Assembly (NCBI GenBank): GCA_002469545.1
Contig: DKMK01000061.1
Location: 1-30,328, forward strand
Reading direction: 5' to 3'
From: Rhodobacterales bacterium UBA7416
GTDB taxonomy: Bacteria; Pseudomonadota; Alphaproteobacteria; Rhodobacterales; Rhodobacteraceae
Length of the DNA stretch: 30,328 bases
Shown here: positions 1 to 6,582 of the stretch, in pieces
How the letters are laid out: every line of letters begins with the position of its first letter
Numbering within the stretch: position 1 is the stretch's first letter
Made by a program: the position numbers and the translations under genes
Notes under the pieces: model-generated
Told to the model about the DNA's origin: nothing
What the model saw: the letters and a program-made list of their open reading frames with translations, nothing else
The model's database searches: none

Positions 1-37
1 ACTTTCTACGGACAAGTCCATTTACGATATCATATGA
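1..37 (+). CDS. Possible 3' end of an upstream gene (partial)
   Basis: The reading frame starting at base 2 ends in TGA at 35-37 and encodes only LSTDKSIYDII before the stop. I favour this frame because its stop lies about 30 bases before a strong plus-strand terminator hairpin at 69-98. The other two frames run through or past the hairpin. Eleven codons are too few to identify a family, and the gene body lies outside the window. Confidence 0.3.
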   Translation, partial: LSTDKSIYDII

Positions 38-68
38 ACTGGAAAAAGGTTTGGAAATTTCAGAACTT

Positions 69-102
69 AAGAAAGAGCCAAAGGTTTGGCTCTTTCTTTT
101 AG
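69..102 (+). terminator. Strong intrinsic terminator of the upstream gene
   Basis: Bases 69-82 and 85-98 are perfect reverse complements (14 bp, with AAAGAGCCAAA at the core), separated by two bases, and are followed by T residues. The top of the stem must open to form a real loop. The A-rich 5' arm and T-rich 3' arm mean it could also work on the minus strand, where it would lie beyond the 60-residue gene at 144-326. This is one of the two clearest terminators in the window. Confidence 0.75.
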
Positions 103-143
103 TGTTTGTGTCAATTCAAACAGCAAACTTATGATTGTGATTT

Positions 144-326
144 TTATTCCTTGGACGCTAAGAGCGTTAGCACATATCCGACACCCATCGCTATCCAATG
201 TGTATACGGATAAATAGTATCGGACAGCGCGATACCCATTTCTCCATATAAATCTGTTCCTATCCAACTCAGTCCAAGATCCAGAAATCCCCATGCAATG
301 AGCGCGTAACCAATATATTTCAACAT
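144..326 (-). CDS. Small hypothetical membrane protein (60 aa)
   Basis: I do not recognise a named family. The protein has two hydrophobic stretches, roughly residues 3-22 (starting MLKYIGYALIAWGFLDLG) and 41-57 (HWIAMGVGYVLTLLASK), joined by a polar linker with several acidic residues, so a two-helix inner-membrane protein is likely. The start is supported by AAGAGGAA about 8 bases before the ATG. Downstream (leftward) lies the 69-98 hairpin, which could end both this transcript and the converging one. The opposite frame over the same bases has no such start signal and looks spurious. Function unknown. Confidence 0.6.
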   Translation of the reverse strand: MLKYIGYALIAWGFLDLGLSWIGTDLYGEMGIALSDTIYPYTHWIAMGVGYVLTLLASKE

Positions 327-395
327 AAATTATTCCTCTTTAATGTATCGAGAGAATTACTGTAGAAATTTCAATTGTATACTCTTGATTAAGCG

Positions 396-424
396 TGCAA
401 CGCACATACCTGATGGGCGTTGCA
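396..424 (-). terminator. Candidate weak hairpin after fpr
   Basis: TGCAACGC (396-403) and GCGTTGCA (417-424) form an 8-bp stem with a 13-base loop, just past the fpr stop at 433. No T tract follows on the minus strand, so Rho-independent termination is uncertain. It could instead protect the 3' end of the sulfur operon transcript. Confidence 0.3.
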
Positions 425-432
425 AAAATGCT

Positions 433-1239
433 TTATCCAACAAAGGCTTTTTCAACCACATAGTGAGATGGGGAAGAATTTGAACCTTCTTCCATGCCAG
501 CGGCTTCGCAAATTTCTTTGATATCGTTGTTCAGCCCCATTGACCCGCAAACCATCAAACGATCAGTCTCTGGGTTCAATGGTGGCAATCCTAAATCAGC
601 GGCAACAATGCCATTTGATAAAAGTGTCGTGATACGACCCATTTTTGGACTCTGTTCACGTGTGGATGTTGGATAGTATTTCAACTTGTCGCCAACAAAT
701 TCGCCAATCAAAGGATCATCAGCCAGGCCATTGATCAAATCGCGCCCATAAGTCAGCTCGTCAACTTCACGACAAGTGTGGCACATGATTACTTCTTCAT
801 AGCGTTCATACAGATCAGGATCACGCATCAAGGATGCAAACGGCGCTATGCCTGTACCTGTAGCGATAAAATACATGCGCTTCGCAGGTAACAATGCATC
901 CAGAACCAATGTCCCGACAGGTTTTGGGCGCACGATGACTTCGTCGCCAACTTTGATGTTCTGCAATTTGGATGTCAGTGGGCCGTCTTGGACTTTGATG
1001 GAATAAAATTCCAGCTCTTCGTCCCAACTGGGTGATGCAATTGAATAGGCACGCAACAATGGTTTGCCATTATCACCCATCAAGCCAATCATCACGAACT
1101 CGCCAGAGCGAAAGCGTAATGAACGTGGGCGGGTCAGGCGGAACGAAAACAATCGATCCGTATAATGTTGCACTGCTGTTACTGTTTGCGCATCTGGCAA
1201 AACGGGAGTTGGTCTGGTCAAGGGAGATTGCTCGTTCAT
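433..1239 (-). CDS. fpr: Ferredoxin--NADP reductase
   Basis: This is an FAD enzyme moving electrons between NADPH and ferredoxin or flavodoxin (268 aa, normal for bacterial FPR). Visible family signatures are RAYSIASP (about 63-70) for FAD binding, GPLTS (86-90), the nucleotide-binding GTGIAPF (128-134), and the C-terminal VVEKAFVG expected of the subclass. The frame is open 33 codons further upstream, but I place the start at the internal ATG (1239): AAGGAC lies 8 bases before it, and MNEQSPLTRP is where homology should begin. It is the last gene of the cysG-to-fpr operon, 53 bases after the DUF934 gene. That context suggests it feeds electrons to CysI, since no cysJ flavoprotein is present (inference). 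Confidence 0.9.
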   Translation of the reverse strand: MNEQSPLTRPTPVLPDAQTVTAVQHYTDRLFSFRLTRPRSLRFRSGEFVMIGLMGDNGKPLLRAYSIASPSWDEELEFYSIKVQDGPLTSKLQNIKVGDEVIVRPKPVGTLVLDALLPAKRMYFIATGTGIAPFASLMRDPDLYERYEEVIMCHTCREVDELTYGRDLINGLADDPLIGEFVGDKLKYYPTSTREQSPKMGRITTLLSNGIVAADLGLPPLNPETDRLMVCGSMGLNNDIKEICEAAGMEEGSNSSPSHYVVEKAFVG

Positions 1240-1292
1240 TGTAAATGTCCTTAGAGGAATAAGGGAATTCTGGACGGATATCCAGATTGTTA

Positions 1293-1724
1293 TTATGCCG
1301 TTTTCTGCAAACGGTCTAGATAGCCATGTTGTGTCCAATCAGCGCGGTCTAACCACTGTTGTTCGGGTTGTCGCGTCGCCATATCGGTGCTGATTTCAAT
1401 TTCGTCAAAACCGCAACGACGCGCCATAGCATATTGATCTGCCAAAACGTGGCCATAGGCACGTAATCGGCCCGTATACCCAAGCAAACGCAAGTGACGT
1501 GCTAATGTGAAGCCACGCCCATCTGCTGAATTTGGAAATGCAATACGGATCATTGCGGCATCTGTGAAAAAGGGGATCAGATTTTCTGGATCAGCTGTGT
1601 TCGCCATGTCGATGGCATAACCAGCTTCGCGATGAGACCGCGTCAGGTTGGTATCATCCCACGCCTGAAATCCGTCGGTCCAGTTGTCATTTGTAAACCC
1701 AGTGTCTGTTACAATAACACTCAT
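1293..1724 (-). CDS. DUF934 family protein linked to sulfite reductase
   Basis: This 143-residue cytoplasmic protein belongs to DUF934, a family found next to cysI/cysH in many proteobacteria and of unproven function. The core is visible as RGFTLARHLRLLGYTGRLRA followed by VLADQ and RRCGFDEIEI (roughly residues 75-117). The start is the ATG at 1724. Its ribosome site AGAGGAGA lies inside the last codons of cysH, and one base separates the cysH stop from this ATG, so translation is probably coupled. The frame is open further upstream, but that extension lies inside cysH and does not look like part of the family. A role as partner or electron-transfer accessory of CysI is inferred from context only. 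Confidence 0.85.
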   Translation of the reverse strand: MSVIVTDTGFTNDNWTDGFQAWDDTNLTRSHREAGYAIDMANTADPENLIPFFTDAAMIRIAFPNSADGRGFTLARHLRLLGYTGRLRAYGHVLADQYAMARRCGFDEIEISTDMATRQPEQQWLDRADWTQHGYLDRLQKTA

Positions 1725-1725
1725 A

Positions 1726-2469
1726 TTATATCTCCTCTTGTGTGGCGCCGTTTTTTCCAAAATGGATGCCACATTCTGTTTTTTCACTGCCTGCCCAACG
1801 CCCAGTACGCGGGTCTGCGCCATCTGCAACCTTGGTTGTACATGTTGTTGGAGAGCATCCAATCGATGGATAGCCTTGGGCCACCAATGGATGATGGGGC
1901 AGGCGATTATTTATGATGTAATCTTGTAGGTCTTCGCGGCGCCAATGCGCCAATGGGTTGATTTTGATCCGGTGATCGTTTTCGTTTTCAAATAAATCCA
2001 AAGTTTGTCGTGTACCAGATTGAAAACGTTTACGTCCTGTTATCCATGCATCAAATCCAGAAAGCGCCTCTTGTAACGGGCGTGCCTTGCGCAAATCACA
2101 ACATGCAGCGGTATCTGCTAAATGTAAGCGCCCGAATGGGTCTACACGCTGAACATCATTTGCAGTTGGTGAAATACGCCTGACATCGGTTAAACCCAAT
2201 GTTTTCGCCACCTGAATTTGATAGCTCAAAGTTTCGGGAAACAACATTTCAGTGTCGATGAAAACAACGGGTGTTGTGCGATCAATGATCGAAATCATAT
2301 GCAACAATACAACCGATTCAGCACCAAAGGATGACACCATCGCAACCTGCCCAACAAGGGGATCGTTTAATGCATGGCTAAGCACTGGTATCGCCGCATG
2401 ATGGCGATACTGATGGTTCAAGTCGCTTACGCGATCCGCAACTGAGTTTTGAAAAGCTTCAAAAGGCAT
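1726..2469 (-). CDS. cysH: Assimilatory adenylyl-sulfate (APS/PAPS) reductase
   Basis: CysH reduces activated sulfate to sulfite using thioredoxin (247 aa). Visible are the PP-loop-like SSFGAES (about 46-52), FIDTEMLFPET (70-80), the Cys-Cys pair C123-C124 in CCDLRKARPL, and the catalytic C233 in ECGIHF. The Cys pair and a second cysteine pair are typical of the [4Fe-4S] APS-reducing type, so APS is the probable substrate. Oddity: the second pair is C205/C210 in GCSPTTCTTKV (CX4C), whereas the usual motif is GCxPCT (CX2C). The DPRTGRW that follows sits two residues further on than usual. The ATG at 2469 directly abuts the cysI TAG. Confidence 0.9.
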   Translation of the reverse strand: MPFEAFQNSVADRVSDLNHQYRHHAAIPVLSHALNDPLVGQVAMVSSFGAESVVLLHMISIIDRTTPVVFIDTEMLFPETLSYQIQVAKTLGLTDVRRISPTANDVQRVDPFGRLHLADTAACCDLRKARPLQEALSGFDAWITGRKRFQSGTRQTLDLFENENDHRIKINPLAHWRREDLQDYIINNRLPHHPLVAQGYPSIGCSPTTCTTKVADGADPRTGRWAGSEKTECGIHFGKNGATQEEI

Positions 2470-4137
2470 CTATTCTGCTGCAACCTTTGCTGGTGGATAC
2501 AGTGCCAATTTAAACGGCTCAACGCCCATACGTTTATATGCATCAAGGAAGGTTTCGGTGGAATCTTGGCGCAAATCTAAATACGCCACAATGATACGTT
2601 CCACGGCGGGTATGATGTCATCATACGAAAAACCAGGCCCAGCGCGTTCGCCGATGTTGGCGTCTTGTGTGCCATCACCACCCAACGTGATTTGATAGTT
2701 TTCAACGCCTGCGCGATCCAATCCCAAAATTCCAATATGCCCAACGTGATGATGCCCGCATGCATTGATACAGCCGGAAATCTTGATTTTTAGAGGGCCA
2801 ATATCGTTTTCCAGCTTCAATTCATCAAACCTTGTTGCGATTTGTTGTGCAATTGGGATCGAACGTGCTGTCGCGAGCGCGCAATAATCCATGCCAGGGC
2901 AGGCGATGATATCGGAAATTAAACCAATGTTTGCCGTCGCCAGTTCCACGTCCTTCAACGCTTGGTAAATCGTATACAGGTGGCTTTTATGTACGTGAGG
3001 TAAAATCACGTTCTGTTCGTGGCTGATACGTAATTCATCATGGCCGTATTTACGGGCCAAATCCGCCATGACGCGCATCTGCGCTGACGTCGCGTCGCCA
3101 GGTGTTTGTCCGTGCTTTTTGATGGAGATCGACACGATTGAATACTGGTCATTCTTGTGTGCGGACAAGTTGGTATCAACGAATGACCTAAATGCCGGAT
3201 CAGTGCGGTAAGCCGCGTTAAAATCATCAAATGGCGCAGAAATATAAACCGGTGGTTCGAAAGCTGCTTCCAGTTCTGTTAACAGTTCTTGATCAAAACC
3301 GCCAAATGCAGCGCGTTGCAACACAAAACGCTCTTCGACCATTTCACGGATCTTTTCGATGCCATTTTCATGAACCGTGATTTTAATACGTGCTTTGTAT
3401 TTGTTATCGCGGCGCCCTAAAACGTTATAAACCTGCATGACGCTTTCAATATATGGCAGCAGGTCCGCGCGCGGTAAAAAATCACGCAGAACCTTGCCGA
3501 TCATTGGTGTGCGACCCAATCCGCCGCCAACGATCACTTCGTAGCCAGCATCACCGGCATCATTGCGCACCATACGTAGGCCAATATCATGTGCCTTGGT
3601 TACGGCGCGATCATTGGGCGCACCAGTAATTGCGATTTTAAATTTACGGCCCAAAAAGGCGAATTCTGGATGATCAGTAGACCATTGACGTAGCAATTCC
3701 GCTGTTGGGCGTGGGTCTTCGATTTCGTCGGCGCTGGCACCTGCGAAATGATCCGCCGTTACATTGCGAATACAGTTACCAGATGTTTGAATGGCGTGCA
3801 TTTCCACATCTGCCAAATCCTGCAAAATATCGGGCACATCATTCAATGTTGGCCAGTTAAACTGAATGTTTTGGCGCGTTGTAAAATGCCCATACCCACG
3901 ATCATATTTGTCGGCAATCATTGCCAATTGATCCATTTGCGCAGAACGCAACGTGCCATATGGGATCGCGACACGCAGCATGTAGGCATGTAACTGCAAA
4001 TAAAGACCATTCATCAGGCGAAGTGGCTTGAATTCATCCTCTGTCAAAGAACCATCAATGCGACGCTCTACTTGTTGACGAAACTGATTAACGCGGGTTT
4101 GATTGAAATCTTTGTCGAACTGATTGTAGCTATACAT
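2470..4137 (-). CDS. cysI: Sulfite reductase haemoprotein (sirohaem/[4Fe-4S])
   Basis: This catalyses the six-electron reduction of sulfite to sulfide (555 aa, normal for the family). The coupled sirohaem/[4Fe-4S] site is visible as CPGMDYC (C413, C419) and SGCINACGHH (C456, C460). NCIRNVTADHF (about 121-131) and the arginines around RYGHFTTRQN-like residues 81-90 match nitrite/sulfite reductase repeats. The frame is open 82 codons further upstream, but that stretch is the DUF2849 gene in another frame. The true start is ATG at 4137, with AGGAGA 7-8 bases upstream. It overlaps the DUF2849 gene by 8 bases. No cysJ is present, so the electron donor is probably ferredoxin via Fpr (inference). 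Confidence 0.95.
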   Translation of the reverse strand: MYSYNQFDKDFNQTRVNQFRQQVERRIDGSLTEDEFKPLRLMNGLYLQLHAYMLRVAIPYGTLRSAQMDQLAMIADKYDRGYGHFTTRQNIQFNWPTLNDVPDILQDLADVEMHAIQTSGNCIRNVTADHFAGASADEIEDPRPTAELLRQWSTDHPEFAFLGRKFKIAITGAPNDRAVTKAHDIGLRMVRNDAGDAGYEVIVGGGLGRTPMIGKVLRDFLPRADLLPYIESVMQVYNVLGRRDNKYKARIKITVHENGIEKIREMVEERFVLQRAAFGGFDQELLTELEAAFEPPVYISAPFDDFNAAYRTDPAFRSFVDTNLSAHKNDQYSIVSISIKKHGQTPGDATSAQMRVMADLARKYGHDELRISHEQNVILPHVHKSHLYTIYQALKDVELATANIGLISDIIACPGMDYCALATARSIPIAQQIATRFDELKLENDIGPLKIKISGCINACGHHHVGHIGILGLDRAGVENYQITLGGDGTQDANIGERAGPGFSYDDIIPAVERIIVAYLDLRQDSTETFLDAYKRMGVEPFKLALYPPAKVAAE

Positions 4138-4435
4138 TGCTGTTCTCCTGCTTGCCGTGGATATAGTTTGACGGACCACGGGTGCGAAATTCTTCTCTGA
4201 AATGGGTGGGTGTTGGATGACCGTTGCGCATTTCCGCATTGGCCAAATATGGACCAACAAATAGGTCTGGCTGAGTTTTGGCATGTGCCAATTGGTTGTT
4301 TGCTTCGATTTCGTCGTTAAACAAAACGGCGTCTTGGTGGTTTGAAACCCATTGACCATCACGGCCAAGGTAGACAACGTCACCTTCTAGTAAACGATTT
4401 GCGGTTAGGACTTTGGGGCTAAATGCGCGGGCCAT
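4130..4435 (-). CDS. DUF2849 family protein
   Basis: This 101-residue protein matches DUF2849, a small alphaproteobacterial family typically encoded between cysG and cysI. It starts MARAFSPKVLTANRLLEGDVVYL, which is the recognisable family opening, and has no membrane segment or obvious metal site. Its ATG overlaps the cysG stop by one base (TAATG) and its end overlaps the cysI start by 8 bases, so the three genes are probably translationally coupled. Function is not established. Placement suggests a role in sirohaem delivery or sulfite reductase maturation (inference). Confidence 0.85.
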   Translation of the reverse strand: MARAFSPKVLTANRLLEGDVVYLGRDGQWVSNHQDAVLFNDEIEANNQLAHAKTQPDLFVGPYLANAEMRNGHPTPTHFREEFRTRGPSNYIHGKQENSNV

Positions 4436-5532
4436 TAGGAACCTACCATTTCTTTTTGATATAAGTGCTGTGGGTGTTTTTGATACAATCCAACATGGCG
4501 TAAGTTTACGACTGCGGATTGATCGTTTGAAAATTGAAAAGGCGGGTCGAGCGGAATACCTTTGACGACCTCATAAGAAATACCTTGGCTGTTTAGCTTC
4601 GACATTTCTGCGAATACGCCTTTGTTCTGCGCCAAATCACCAGAGACTAGACGTATAACTTGATTGCCTTTTGATACATGCTGTGCGGTGATCGAATTTA
4701 GCACTGAAGTTGCTGTCGTTTTGTTTACAGCGTGTAGAATAGCTTCTCTTCGAACCAGTTCTAGAATTTCCTTGGGCGTTGAATGGTCGTGGATGATGAC
4801 GTCTGCATTGTGCAATATATTGCGCGCTTTCAGCGTCAGTAAATCCGCGTCACCATTCCCAGTCCCCATAAAATGAACGCGACCGATTTCAGCTTGCTCA
4901 TTCAATTTGGCATCTAACATGGTGTCGAGCAGCTGCGTGGTTGCCGCCTCTCCGTTTAGTGCCAACGTATTTGGGCCTTTGTAAAAGTAAAATTCTGACC
5001 AAAATGCACGGCGTTTACGACCCATTGGTAATGCGTTGGCTTTTGAGCGAAATTTTTGTCCAATTCGGGCAAGCACACCAAGCGAAGCCGGTAATGTTTC
5101 TTCTAGTTGTTGTTTGATTTTACGCGCCAACACAGGCGCTGCACCCTCGGTCCCAATTGCGATGGTAACAGGTGATCTGTCAACAATTGCAGGTGTGATA
5201 AAATCGCTGTCTTTTAGGTTATCAACGATATTTACCAATGCACCCGCTGAACGGCCAATACTTGCTGCATGGGCGTCTACTTCATCGTCCTCGTTCGCGG
5301 CGTACAACAAAACGGCGTTGTCTGCGTCACCGTTTTTTAAGGTGCGTGGAATGTAGGTGATTTTCTTTTCAATCGCCCATTGAACGATCTGTTCGACTGG
5401 ATTTAACCCAAGAACCAAGACATCAGCCTTTGTTTTTAATATCAAGCGAAGCTTTGCAACGGCGCATTCGCCCGCTCCGGACACGACGACGCGCTGAGCG
5501 GTCAGTTCAAGGAATATTGGGAAGTGTCGCAT
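4435..5532 (-). CDS. cysG: Sirohaem synthase with a degenerate methyltransferase half
   Basis: The N-terminal half is a precorrin-2 dehydrogenase/sirohydrochlorin ferrochelatase: NAD-binding GAGECA (19-24), NIVDN with D104 at the position of the catalytic Asp of E. coli CysG, and DRSPVTIAIGTEGAAPVLAR (118-137). The C-terminal half (from about 217) starts like uroporphyrinogen-III methyltransferase with MGTGNGDADLLTLKA, and retains D249 and K271 at the expected catalytic positions. However, the GGDP loop has become SGDL inside RLVSGDLAQNKG, and the protein ends about 100 residues early, shortly after VVKGIP. Total length is 365 aa against roughly 457 for E. coli CysG. The start is the ATG at 5532 with AAAGGG upstream; a TTG at 5547 is less likely. 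First gene of the operon, divergent from an Lrp-type regulator. Confidence 0.88.
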   Translation of the reverse strand: MRHFPIFLELTAQRVVVSGAGECAVAKLRLILKTKADVLVLGLNPVEQIVQWAIEKKITYIPRTLKNGDADNAVLLYAANEDDEVDAHAASIGRSAGALVNIVDNLKDSDFITPAIVDRSPVTIAIGTEGAAPVLARKIKQQLEETLPASLGVLARIGQKFRSKANALPMGRKRRAFWSEFYFYKGPNTLALNGEAATTQLLDTMLDAKLNEQAEIGRVHFMGTGNGDADLLTLKARNILHNADVIIHDHSTPKEILELVRREAILHAVNKTTATSVLNSITAQHVSKGNQVIRLVSGDLAQNKGVFAEMSKLNSQGISYEVVKGIPLDPPFQFSNDQSAVVNLRHVGLYQKHPQHLYQKEMVGS

Positions 5533-5676
5533 GTTATGCCCTTTCAAAGTACGCGACTTTTGTCACTTTAGGGAATAATATTCCAGTATATAAGAATGAT
5601 ACTTGATATTTAAGAATGATTTCCTGTATTGGTGGCGCAACATGTAACAATAGTTCGAAAATTGAGGAAAGTCAGA
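5533..5676. promoter_or_regulatory. Divergent cysG/Lrp control region with candidate operators
   Basis: This 144-base region holds a perfect 13-base palindrome GGAATAATATTCC (5572-5584) and a 10-base direct repeat TAAGAATGAT at 5591-5600 and 5611-5620, exactly 20 bases (about two helical turns) apart. AGTAT/ATACT (5585-5589 and 5599-5603) is inverted around the first copy. On the minus strand TATACT (5590-5585) could be the -10 of the cysG promoter, which would place the repeats over its -35/-10 spacer. Repeated AT-rich sites on one helical face are typical of Lrp/AsnC octamers. That the adjacent regulator binds here is inference. Confidence 0.5.
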
Positions 5677-6138
5677 ATGGCAATCACGTTGGATAGCATA
5701 GATCGTAAGATTTTAATGGAATTACAGACCGATGCTTCGCAATCTTTGGACGATATCGCCAAGAAAGTTGGCGCATCCAAAACACCTGTTTGGAACCGCA
5801 TAAAGAAACTGCGTGAAACGGGTGTAATTAAACATCAAACTGTTGTCTTGGACGCCGATAAGTTGGGCTTGGAGGCCTGCTTTTTCGTACTCGTACGCAC
5901 ATCAGAACACGAACAATCTTGGCAAGAAGCGTTTCTTAGCGCGTTGTTAGAAAGAGACGAAGTTTTGGAAGCCCACAGACTGGCTGGTGATATTGACTAT
6001 ATTCTAAAAGTACGTGTGGAAAACGCAAAAGCCTACGATGCATTTTACCAAGCACTGATATCAGAGGTGAAAATATTCAATGTTACAGCGTTGCTTTCGA
6101 TGGAAGAAATAAAATCTACTCAACGCTTATCATTGTGA
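5677..6138 (+). CDS. Lrp/AsnC family transcriptional regulator
   Basis: This 153-residue protein has the standard family layout. The N-terminal winged helix-turn-helix (about 5-60) includes LDSIDRKILMELQTDASQS and the recognition segment KKVGASKTPVWNRIKKL. The C-terminal RAM ligand/oligomerisation domain (about 70-145) includes HRLAGDIDYILKVRV. The frame is open 16 codons further upstream, but ATG 5677 has GAGGAAA 7 bases before it and matches the family start. It is transcribed away from cysG, across a region with repeats that resemble an operator array, so I infer that it regulates the sulfur operon and itself. The effector (possibly a sulfur amino acid or intermediate) cannot be read from sequence. 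Confidence 0.9.
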   Translation: MAITLDSIDRKILMELQTDASQSLDDIAKKVGASKTPVWNRIKKLRETGVIKHQTVVLDADKLGLEACFFVLVRTSEHEQSWQEAFLSALLERDEVLEAHRLAGDIDYILKVRVENAKAYDAFYQALISEVKIFNVTALLSMEEIKSTQRLSL

Positions 6139-6139
6139 T

Positions 6140-6538
6140 TTAGCGCTTTGTCAGTTGTTCTGATTTTTTACGAACAATAACAGACCGCAAGTCGTGCATG
6201 GCTAACAATAATTCATCTGCCCATTCGTCCAAGCTTTCGTGGTCTGCTTTTGTTTGGTACCACTGTGCCGTAGAATTCATGGTATCGATGAGCCGATGAA
6301 TGTCATCAGTTTGCCGTGTTGCAATAACTTCTTGGCGCTTCAAAATCCATTCTTCGATTTCGTGTAATTCATCCGCAGTAGGCGTGTGTTCCGCATGAGG
6401 GTTGATTTGCCCTTTGTTCAAATTTAAATTCGCAATGGGTTTGAAATCCAACCGCTTTTGACGGTTTTCCGTGTCGACGCGAAATACAGCGGCGCCATTG
6501 TCTTTTGTCCGAAAATACAGATTGCTGGGCTTGTTCAT
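6140..6538 (-). CDS. Conserved-looking hypothetical protein (132 aa)
   Basis: I do not recognise a family. The protein is soluble and highly charged, with no signal or membrane segment. It starts MNKPSNLYFRTKDNGAAVFRV, which suggests a small beta-rich N-terminus. Residues about 55-130 are helix-prone (ELHEIEEWILKRQEV and ESLDEWADELLLAMHDLRSV), ending in a basic tail. AGGA lies 5 bases before the ATG. Its stop is one base from the Lrp gene stop (converging), and it lies 44 bases after the aminotransferase stop on the same strand, so it may be co-transcribed with that gene. Function unknown. Confidence 0.75.
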   Translation of the reverse strand: MNKPSNLYFRTKDNGAAVFRVDTENRQKRLDFKPIANLNLNKGQINPHAEHTPTADELHEIEEWILKRQEVIATRQTDDIHRLIDTMNSTAQWYQTKADHESLDEWADELLLAMHDLRSVIVRKKSEQLTKR

Positions 6539-6582
6539 GTCGTATTCCTAAATGCTTTCGATGTACTTAATCTTTCATCCAT

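Noticed and set aside
67..294. Minus-strand open frame over the 60-residue gene and terminator
   Set aside because: It overlaps the better supported frame (144-326), runs into the terminator stem, and has no family-like content.
4435..4560. Frameshift as the explanation for the short CysG
   Set aside because: The next gene starts within the cysG stop and is a clear DUF2849 gene, and no SUMT C-terminal motifs appear in other frames nearby.
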